From positions 222,188,526 through 222,252,525 of the forward strand of contig NC_134455.1 in assembly GCF_047948215.1 (NCBI RefSeq): a stretch of DNA of 64,000 nt, read 5' to 3'. The notes below the pieces were generated by a model. It was not told where the DNA came from. It saw only the letters and a program-made list of their open reading frames with translations, and searched no databases. The DNA comes from Lycorma delicatula. Taxonomy: Eukaryota; Arthropoda; Insecta; Hemiptera; Fulgoridae. Position 1 is the first letter of the stretch. Every line of letters begins with the position of its first letter. Positions 50,241 through 64,000 of this stretch are shown here, piece by piece. Position numbers and translations under genes: made by a program.

Positions 50241-50835
50241 TGTAATTCAGTGACACGGTAATTTTATATAGTTGTATCTAAAATTGTTATGTTTTAACCA
50301 AACTACATTTGCTGTTTCCTACGATCTCAACTATTAACTATGTTATTTATTACAATCTTTTTCTCCCACCTAAAAATTTCCTTTAAACTTATAACTCTGC
50401 GTACTTGAAATAAAAGCCAGTTATACATTTCTTCCTCTACAAGTTTCTGTAACTTTAAAACTTTCACCCTTCGCCACTTTGTAACACATCTCTCAAAGTG
50501 TATAAGTGAACTTAAAATTCAACATTTACATTACATCTTAAAATCAATTTTATTTTTTGTTTTCTACTTTTTTTATCTGAAAGTAATATAGAGATGTTTT
50601 TTAGTGCTTGAGCATATATTTATGTGTATGATTGTACGGTCGTATTAAAGAAGCAAATCAGATTCTTAATCCAGTACGACCAACACACGCCCCATCTTTC
50701 TTAAACATAACTTAACGAGTAACTATATTAGTTTTTAAAGGAATAAACTAAGAAATGAAGTAGTTCAAGCACTGTAATTTCAAAAATTCTGTAAGAATTA
50801 TTCCAAAAAAAATAATTAAAAATTTTATTAAGTCA
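50241..50835. other. AT-rich spacer between two LINE relics
   Basis: No motif of either neighbour and no gene recognised. Confidence 0.4.
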
Positions 50836-51790
50836 GGAAGGTTTTTTTTTTCATAGGCGCAAAACGAAGTTGTCTCAATCATCGTTAGGTATTACTTCAG
50901 AGGATGAATCAGGATGACAAGTATGTATGAAGTATAGTCTTGTACAGTCTCAGGTCGACCATTCCAGAGATGTGTGGTTAATTGAAACCCATCCATCAAA
51001 GAACACCGTTATCCACGATCTAGTATTCAAATCCAAATAAAAGTAACTGCCTTTAGCCAAATATTTCTGATGGTAGCTCCAAATTTAAATTTCCGACGCA
51101 GTGCCCTATAAAAGCCAAGTCCATTAGTACGTGGTAAACCGTCAGTTGGCAGTCACAGCGAACACAAACGGGTGCATCGGTCTGAGTCATTAGATATACA
51201 TGAGTGAGCCTAGTGTGCCCTTTTGTAAACGGTAAATAATATCGCCCTCTCGATTGTTATTCCTACATGAAAAGCTCCAGGGAGACACAGTGTCCATAAC
51301 TGGACGAAGTTTATTATTGTTGGTAGCATTCCATTCATCCTGTCACTCATCACGAACCACACTCTTCATAAAACAGACAAGTTCATTCGAAACAACGCGA
51401 TTAGTGAAAGAAGGCTGCGAACAATCCTCTTTTGCGATCAAGCGCGCTCATTGCTTGAAATTCCAGCAAAAGCTCACAGTTGTATTACGGTGAGCTATTT
51501 CAGAGATGATAGACTGTATATCACAGACAACAGGATGTCTGGAGTACATATAGTTTGCAAAGCACTCGTGGAGTCTGAACAGGTTTACGTGTCGGAATGT
51601 TAGGTTAAGTATATTAAAGACATTTTTAATCGCAAACAGCTCCGCGACAATGGGAAGGCCATGACTGGCGATAATGGGAAGGCCAAACATGTATATACTA
51701 TTGCCAACCATAAAATCATAGCCAAAAGAATTATCATGTCTAGAGCCGTCTGTATTAGTCACCAGATCATTTTATTTATAATTTGTTTAT
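50836..51790 (-). mobile_element. 5'-truncated LINE: RNase H and C-terminal tail
   Basis: Minus-strand copy ending in a run of about 10 A (T-rich at 50839-50850). RNase H: NTDGSRHDNSFGYDFMV (catalytic D), IVAELFAIKNVFN (catalytic E), RHPVVCDIQSIISEI and VSFCWNFK near 51760-51450. After a frameshift come NNNKLRPVMDTVS, RGRYYLPFTKGHTRLTHVYL near 51245-51190 and a CxxC tail PVCVRCDCQLTVYHVL near 51170-51125. This is the end of an I- or jockey-group ORF2. Nothing upstream of RNase H is left, as expected for a 5'-truncated insertion; three catalytic-site changes and stops show age. Confidence 0.7.
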
Positions 51791-57194
<5,404 letters not shown>

Positions 57195-57386
57195 CTCTTG
57201 GGCAAGCCCAGTAAAAAAGCATCCTGGCCGGCCCATAGGCAAGGCGCAGGAGCTATAACTATTGTTCTGACGTGCATTGTATATGGTAGCATGAACTATT
57301 GAAAAAAAAAAAAAAAAAAAACTATGGGTAAAATGTAAGAATGAAAGATAAAATACCAGACATAACAACTTATGAACTGCCAGATG

Positions 57387-60300
57387 TTAACGGCCATTGT
57401 CCCCCGTCTGCAGTTCCATCTGATGACGATCAGGTGGCCCCTCAAGAACAGGCGTTATCTTATCGCTCGAGCTTGTGATGTACCGACGGACCAAGCGGCA
57501 TGTATCCAGCAACACAGCCTTCTGCATTGGTCGGAACAGATTTGCTGGTGCTCCAACTGATCTTAATGAACCATGCAGAGAACGTGGAATCTCTCCCATC
57601 GCGCCCAAAACCACCGGGACCACTGTTACGCTCTCCTGGTCCCAAATCTCCCTGACTTGTTCTGCAAGATCCCTATACTTCACTAGTTTTTCCGTGTACT
57701 TCTTCACTATGTTGGTGGACAATGGGATTGTGACATCAATCAGGAAGGTGATTTTTTCCTGCTTCTTGGTCAGAACGATGTCTGGCCTATTATGCTCCAC
57801 TGTCCTGTCCGTCAGAACAGTACGATCGTAGTACAGTTTATACTGATCGTCCTCTAATACAGACTGAGGAGCATACTTAAAATACGGGACTGAAACGGAG
57901 AGAAGACCCAGGTCCAAAGCCAGTCTCTGATGAAGTATCTTCGCCACGTTGTTATGTCGGACTGTATATTCCCTTGGAGCTAAAAACTGACACCCGCTAA
58001 CGACATGTTCGATGGACTCGTTGGTCGATCCACAGAGACGGCACAGGTCAATGGTTACAGCAGGATCCTTGACGACATGCTTTCTGTAGCTGAGTGTGCT
58101 GATGACCCTGTCCTGTATAGCAAATACAAGGCCCTCCGTCTCAGCAAACAACTCGGCATACTTCAGCCAGGCCACAGACGCATCTCGATCAACCGCTTCA
58201 TCCATAAGCGCCGCATAGTACCTCCCATGCAACTCCCTCGAACGCCACCTATCCATCACACTGATCTCGGAGAAGGTATCCTCAAGGGGCTGAAATTTCT
58301 CATCCCCGAGGCGCAATGGGGTTAGATTACTGTCACTTTTTACTATAACCCCGTGGAGCAAGCTGGATTGGCTCTTCTCTAGGAAGTATTTCCGGAGATT
58401 CAGCAGTTGTTTTGCATGAACCTCCCGCAAATCCACAACGCCTCTTCCTCCTCTATTCCTGGACAGGTGAAACCGCTCGACAGAGCTGAGCGGGTGATGG
58501 GAGCGGTGTCGCGTGAACGATACACGAATCATTCTATTAAGCCCTTCAAGGTCTGTCCGGGTCCAATTTATCACGCCAAAGCTATAGGAAATCAACGGAA
58601 CGGCAAATATGTTAATGGCCTTTACCTTATTAGAACCACTCAACTGGGAAGTCATGACGGCTCTTACTCTACTCTTGAAGCCAGATGTAAGGTCCTCTTT
58701 CGCTCGACTATGGCTAATTCCAATATCCTGCAGGAAACCAAGGTACTTATATGTCTCACCACGCTGCATTGCATTCATGAGTGCAGGAGCATCCATCTGC
58801 GGCACTTCACACGCCTCAATCTGCGACCATTTTCCTCTCTTCATAGCATTGACCCTACACTTGTCAAGACCAAAACTCATGCGTATGTCGACACTGAACC
58901 TCTCGACTAATTTGACAAGTTGCCGGATCCCTTTTTCAGTGTCAGAAAAAAGCTTAATATCATCCATATACATGAGGTGGCTAAAACTGTACTGCCCAAG
59001 AGCAAAACCCTTCTTGGACTTCTGTAAGATGGCAGACAGAGGATTCAACGCTAAGCAAAACCATAGAGCGCTCAAGGAATCGCCCTGAAAAATGCCTCGG
59101 TTGATCTGTGTTACTCCGACCTTAACGGGGTTCTTATCTGGAATAGTCAACAAAAGATTTGTGCACCACTTACCCATAACGACACTTAGGCACTCAACGA
59201 TAACGGGATCGACTTTGTAGAGACGTAAGACCTCTATCAACCAGGAGTGCGGAACCGAGTCAAAGGCCTTTCTGTAGTCTATATAACCAGTATATAAGCT
59301 GCCCCGACTCTTCTTTGCCGTTACAGAGATAACGCTATCAATCACTAGCTGCTCTTTGCAGCCCCTACTACCCTGACGACACCCTTTTTGCTCCTCAGCT
59401 AAGATCTGATGCCTCTCAAGATGCTTATTGATTTTGGCAGTGAGAACAGAAGTAAAAAGCTTATATATTGTGGGGAGACAGGTAATAGGTCTGTACTTGG
59501 ACGGATCTGCCTTCGCAGTAGAAGATTTCGGGATCAGATAGGTCATCCCCTGGGTGAAAAAGGTCGGCATTAGACTTGCATCTCGCAAGATGGCAGAGTA
59601 AAATTCTGCAAGACGCCTGTGAACAGAAGAAAAGCGCTTGTACCAAAAGTTATGCACTCCATCAATCCCAGGCGCCCTCCAATTATGGGTTTTCCTAATT
59701 GCCTCCTGTACATCTTCTAGAGTGATTAAATTATCTACCATTGTCTGGACTCTATCAACTCGTTTTCGCTCCTCACGAATCCACCTTTCCCCACTGTTAT
59801 GCTGTGAGGAACACGACCAAAGCGGGCCCCAATAACCCAAGACCTCCTCACTAGTAGGGGACGCGTTCGCCTGAGGTTGTTGCTGAGGTGAAACCTGCAA
59901 CCGCTTATACAGCTCCTTTTGATTGGTACGGAACAAGTGAGCTTGTTCCCGGCGCATGTTACTCTGCCGATACCGCCGCAGCCGACATGACAGTACCAGC
60001 AATCGTTGCTTTAACAAATCCAGAACCTCATGGCCGGTGGTGTTTTCCGGGTTCTCATATGTTCGGATTATCGACCCCGCCGCCGATCGGATCCTTCCAC
60101 TGGGGTTAGCAGATGTTAAGAAACTGGACAAACGACCAATCTCTTTTCTCAGCTTATCGACTTTCCTACACAGTCTCTCCTCCCAAGGTGGACGCTGGGG
60201 ACTCTTACGCATTGCAGAAGCGACGATTCGCTGGCCATTCGCTTTGACTGCCGTAATCGCACCGATGTACACTAACTCATGGAGCTCAGTTATGGAGGGT

Positions 60301-60971
60301 ACTAATCTTACTTTTTCTTCAAGAATCTCATTAATAAGGCTCACTATGTTCCTCGTTCCGCCATTAACCCTCAGCCTTGGCATACGCTGTCTGGCCGACG
60401 GATCCATACCACCATACAGCATCTCGTTCTCAGCAAATTGATCGGAGAGGGGATTGTCGGTTCTTATCGTTTCTTCTACAGTACTTTCATCTGAAGATGG
60501 GCTAGACAACAACCCCAACTCCCTAGAAACAGCAGCTCGGATTAACGCCACCACATCCGCAGGAACCCTATTAGACTTAAAGAGGGATCTGCGCTGATCC
60601 AGGATGTTTTGGACAGACTTACATCGTAGCTCAGGGAACTTCTCAACCATCGCTTGGTGCAGCGGAACACTATACGGTTTCATGTCCGATTCCATTTTTG
60701 TTATAGTTAGGTAGGTACGGTAAAGGAAGGCATTATGTTCATCTGTCCATTTAAACCGCTTCCTACCCCGGGGTTCTACAGCACTGGGTGACTGAACTTC
60801 AGCCACAACAGAAGCCACAGAAGACGTTCCAGGCCTTGTGGTACCATTAGGTGAGGCGCCGCCACTCGCTCCAGCACTCCTCACCCCAGACTGAACATCA
60901 CGACGGCTCCGAAGGGTGTCAGCCCGCAACACCCTACCGCCCCGGCATTCATTCACATCGTTGTACTCCAT
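57387..60971 (-). CDS. Dong-like R4-clade retrotransposon protein (Myb-like, RT, CCHC, restriction-like endonuclease)
   Basis: Intact, 1194 residues; an in-frame TGA lies 9 bases before the ATG. Residues 70-135: basic stretch and a Myb-like region (KRFKWTDEHNAFLYRTYLTI), likely DNA binding. 431-438: WRAPGIDG. Reverse transcriptase: YIDYRKAFDSVPHSWL (563-578), FQGDSLS (628-634) and catalytic YMDD (668-671), the variant of FADD used in the R4 clade. 977-994: CCHC finger, CRLC...HVVSGC. 1062-1079: RPD...LID, the PD-(D/E)xK endonuclease core, followed by KYTEKLVKYRDL. The single ORF, RT and C-terminal endonuclease match the R2/R4 type, which nicks a target DNA and primes cDNA there. No frame damage and near identity to the neighbours point to recent activity. 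Confidence 0.92.
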   Translation of the reverse strand: MEYNDVNECRGGRVLRADTLRSRRDVQSGVRSAGASGGASPNGTTRPGTSSVASVVAEVQSPSAVEPRGRKRFKWTDEHNAFLYRTYLTITKMESDMKPYSVPLHQAMVEKFPELRCKSVQNILDQRRSLFKSNRVPADVVALIRAAVSRELGLLSSPSSDESTVEETIRTDNPLSDQFAENEMLYGGMDPSARQRMPRLRVNGGTRNIVSLINEILEEKVRLVPSITELHELVYIGAITAVKANGQRIVASAMRKSPQRPPWEERLCRKVDKLRKEIGRLSSFLTSANPSGRIRSAAGSIIRTYENPENTTGHEVLDLLKQRLLVLSCRLRRYRQSNMRREQAHLFRTNQKELYKRLQVSPQQQPQANASPTSEEVLGYWGPLWSCSSQHNSGERWIREERKRVDRVQTMVDNLITLEDVQEAIRKTHNWRAPGIDGVHNFWYKRFSSVHRRLAEFYSAILRDASLMPTFFTQGMTYLIPKSSTAKADPSKYRPITCLPTIYKLFTSVLTAKINKHLERHQILAEEQKGCRQGSRGCKEQLVIDSVISVTAKKSRGSLYTGYIDYRKAFDSVPHSWLIEVLRLYKVDPVIVECLSVVMGKWCTNLLLTIPDKNPVKVGVTQINRGIFQGDSLSALWFCLALNPLSAILQKSKKGFALGQYSFSHLMYMDDIKLFSDTEKGIRQLVKLVERFSVDIRMSFGLDKCRVNAMKRGKWSQIEACEVPQMDAPALMNAMQRGETYKYLGFLQDIGISHSRAKEDLTSGFKSRVRAVMTSQLSGSNKVKAINIFAVPLISYSFGVINWTRTDLEGLNRMIRVSFTRHRSHHPLSSVERFHLSRNRGGRGVVDLREVHAKQLLNLRKYFLEKSQSSLLHGVIVKSDSNLTPLRLGDEKFQPLEDTFSEISVMDRWRSRELHGRYYAALMDEAVDRDASVAWLKYAELFAETEGLVFAIQDRVISTLSYRKHVVKDPAVTIDLCRLCGSTNESIEHVVSGCQFLAPREYTVRHNNVAKILHQRLALDLGLLSVSVPYFKYAPQSVLEDDQYKLYYDRTVLTDRTVEHNRPDIVLTKKQEKITFLIDVTIPLSTNIVKKYTEKLVKYRDLAEQVREIWDQESVTVVPVVLGAMGEIPRSLHGSLRSVGAPANLFRPMQKAVLLDTCRLVRRYITSSSDKITPVLEGPPDRHQMELQTGDNGR

Positions 60972-61209
60972 TAATTTTCAAAACAAATGGGTAACAGGAT
61001 AAGCTCCTGCGGGCAAGGCTCCGACACCTCTAGAAACGGCCGTCCCTAACATGGGAAACAGACGCCGACCAAACGCCGCCCAATCTGGAACAGACGCGTT
61101 GGATTTAAAGTACCTGTTATGGTCCGCGGGTGGGCCTTTGAAGAACACCACCTACCCTGTATATCTACAAGGCCTTCCTCTATCCGCCACCTTGAGGACG
61201 CGCCCAGTA
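60972..61209 (-). other. 5' UTR of Dong-like copy B
   Basis: GC-richer than anything around, no long frame into the ORF. Some R2-type elements carry a self-cleaving ribozyme at this end; I could not confirm an HDV-like fold by eye. Confidence 0.5.
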
Positions 61210-62004
<795 letters not shown>

Positions 62005-64000
62005 CTCTTGGGCAAGCCCAGTAAAAAAGCATCCTGGCCGGCCCATAGGCAAGGCGCAGGAGCTATAACTATTGTTCTGACGTGCATTGTATATGGTAGC
62101 ATGAACTATTGAAAAAAAAAAAAAAAAAAAACTATGGGTAAAATGTAAGAATGAAAGATAAAATACCAGACATAACAACTTATGAACTGCCAGATGTTAA
62201 CGGCCATTGTCCCCCGTCTGCAGTTCCATCTGATGACGATCAGGTGGCCCCTCAAGAACAGGCGTTATCTTATCGCTCGAGCTTGTGATGTACCGACGGA
62301 CCAAGCGGCATGTATCCAGCAACACAGCCTTCTGCATTGGTCGGAACAGATTTGCTGGTGCTCCAACTGATCTTAATGAACCATGCAGAGAACGTGGAAT
62401 CTCTCCCATCGCGCCCAAAACCACCGGGACCACTGTTACGCTCTCCTGGTCCCAAATCTCCCTGACTTGTTCTGCAAGATCCCTATACTTCACTAGTTTT
62501 TCCGTGTACTTCTTCACTATGTTGGTGGACAATGGGATTGTGACATCAATCAGGAAGGTGATTTTTTCCTGCTTCTTGGTCAGAACGATGTCTGGCCTAT
62601 TATGCTCCACTGTCCTGTCCGTCAGAACAGTACGATCGTAGTACAGTTTATACTGATCGTCCTCTAATACAGACTGAGGAGCATACTTAAAATACGGGAC
62701 TGAAACGGAGAGAAGACCCAGGTCCAAAGCCAGTCTCTGATGAAGTATCTTCGCCACGTTGTTATGTCGGACTGTATATTCCCTTGGAGCTAAAAACTGA
62801 CACCCGCTAACGACATGTTCGATGGACTCGTTGGTCGATCCACAGAGACGGCACAGGTCAATGGTTACAGCAGGATCCTTGACGACATGCTTTCTGTAGC
62901 TGAGTGTGCTGATGACCCTGTCCTGTATAGCAAATACAAGGCCCTCCGTCTCAGCAAACAACTCGGCATACTTCAGCCAGGCCACAGACGCATCTCGATC
63001 AACCGCTTCATCCATAAGCGCCGCATAGTACCTCCCATGCAACTCCCTCGAACGCCACCTATCCATCACACTGATCTCGGAGAAGGTATCCTCAAGGGGC
63101 TGAAATTTCTCATCCCCGAGGCGCAATGGGGTTAGATTACTGTCACTTTTTACTATAACCCCGTGGAGCAAGCTGGATTGGCTCTTCTCTAGGAAGTATT
63201 TCCGGAGATTCAGCAGTTGTTTTGCATGAACCTCCCGCAAATCCACAACGCCTCTTCCTCCTCTATTCCTGGACAGGTGAAACCGCTCGACAGAGCTGAG
63301 CGGGTGATGGGAGCGGTGTCGCGTGAACGATACACGAATCATTCTATTAAGCCCTTCAAGGTCTGTCCGGGTCCAATTTATCACGCCAAAGCTATAGGAA
63401 ATCAACGGAACGGCAAATATGTTAATGGCCTTTACCTTATTAGAACCACTCAACTGGGAAGTCATGACGGCTCTTACTCTACTCTTGAAGCCAGATGTAA
63501 GGTCCTCTTTCGCTCGACTATGGCTAATTCCAATATCCTGCAGGAAACCAAGGTACTTATATGTCTCACCACGCTGCATTGCATTCATGAGTGCAGGAGC
63601 ATCCATCTGCGGCACTTCACACGCCTCAATCTGCGACCATTTTCCTCTCTTCATAGCATTGACCCTACACTTGTCAAGACCAAAACTCATGCGTATGTCG
63701 ACACTGAACCTCTCGACTAATTTGACAAGTTGCCGGATCCCTTTTTCAGTGTCAGAAAAAAGCTTAATATCATCCATATACATGAGGTGGCTAAAACTGT
63801 ACTGCCCAAGAGCAAAACCCTTCTTGGACTTCTGTAAGATGGCAGACAGAGGATTCAACGCTAAGCAAAACCATAGAGCGCTCAAGGAATCGCCCTGAAA
63901 AATGCCTCGGTTGATCTGTGTTACTCCGACCTTAACGGGGTTCTTATCTGGAATAGTCAACAAAAGATTTGTGCACCACTTACCCATAACGACACTTAGG
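62005..64000 (-). mobile_element. Dong-like R4-clade LINE, copy C (cut by the window end)
   Basis: The 3' end, 3' UTR with 20 T (62112-62131 on plus as A) and the C-terminal half of the ORF appear identical to copy B. The rest lies beyond 64000. If the duplication is complete, the palindromic 5' end would recur near 66020-66107. Confidence 0.9.
62197..64000 (-). CDS. Dong-like ORF, copy C, C-terminal 600 residues (partial)
   Basis: Open from the window edge to the stop at 62197; equals residues from about 595 to 1194 of copy B, with FQGDSLS, YMDD, CCHC finger and RPD...ID endonuclease core. No difference from copy B was found by eye. Its real start is outside the window; the ATG at 63987 is internal. 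Confidence 0.9.
   Translation of the reverse strand, partial: LSVVMGKWCTNLLLTIPDKNPVKVGVTQINRGIFQGDSLSALWFCLALNPLSAILQKSKKGFALGQYSFSHLMYMDDIKLFSDTEKGIRQLVKLVERFSVDIRMSFGLDKCRVNAMKRGKWSQIEACEVPQMDAPALMNAMQRGETYKYLGFLQDIGISHSRAKEDLTSGFKSRVRAVMTSQLSGSNKVKAINIFAVPLISYSFGVINWTRTDLEGLNRMIRVSFTRHRSHHPLSSVERFHLSRNRGGRGVVDLREVHAKQLLNLRKYFLEKSQSSLLHGVIVKSDSNLTPLRLGDEKFQPLEDTFSEISVMDRWRSRELHGRYYAALMDEAVDRDASVAWLKYAELFAETEGLVFAIQDRVISTLSYRKHVVKDPAVTIDLCRLCGSTNESIEHVVSGCQFLAPREYTVRHNNVAKILHQRLALDLGLLSVSVPYFKYAPQSVLEDDQYKLYYDRTVLTDRTVEHNRPDIVLTKKQEKITFLIDVTIPLSTNIVKKYTEKLVKYRDLAEQVREIWDQESVTVVPVVLGAMGEIPRSLHGSLRSVGAPANLFRPMQKAVLLDTCRLVRRYITSSSDKITPVLEGPPDRHQMELQTGDNGR

Overview
The window looks like nuclear DNA of an arthropod, most likely an insect. 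It is very AT-rich, rich in microsatellites, almost free of host genes, and crowded with non-LTR retrotransposons of insect-type clades. Species cannot be read from it. All clade names rest on motifs read by eye, not on a search.

Layout. 1-768: the last exon of a host gene, probably a GT32-like glycosyltransferase. 769-6424: featureless AT-rich DNA. 6425-8453: a possible LTR-like block, one hairpin-headed interspersed repeat and a hAT-type non-autonomous DNA transposon. 8850-12395: a decayed R1-clade LINE on the + strand. 12400-31400: intergenic or intronic DNA with microsatellites, two more hairpin-headed repeats, many short perfect hairpins, one tail of a LINE reverse transcriptase near 20.1-20.5 kb and one candidate core promoter near 12.9 kb. 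31440-35620: a decayed CR1/jockey-like LINE (+) split by a rearranged R1-clade LINE (-). 35826-36001: a long fold-back repeat. 36-43.5 kb: AT-rich DNA with little in it. 43.59-45.70 kb: an ORF1-only half-LINE (-). 45.99-50.24 kb: a CR1-like LINE relic (+) with a PHD-like finger in ORF1. 50.84-51.79 kb: the RNase H end of another LINE (-).

53.4-64.0 kb is the most interesting part: three copies of a Dong-like R4-clade LINE, all on the minus strand, separated by long (ATT)n arrays. The middle copy has an intact 1194-residue ORF (Myb-like region, reverse transcriptase with YMDD, CCHC finger, restriction-like endonuclease). The left copy is 5' truncated but keeps an open 868-residue frame. The right copy runs off the window and appears identical to the middle one. 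Middle and right copies, with the microsatellite between them, repeat with a period of exactly 4810 bp, and private interruptions of the microsatellite are copied too, so the unit was duplicated as DNA (or by the assembler) rather than by two independent retrotranspositions. The 5' end of the middle copy carries a chain of three overlapping perfect palindromes.

The only genes that look functional are the partial host exon and the Dong-like ORFs. The Dong-like protein would bind its own RNA, nick (TAA)n DNA with its endonuclease and prime cDNA synthesis there, which explains why every resolved end of these copies lies in (TAA)n.
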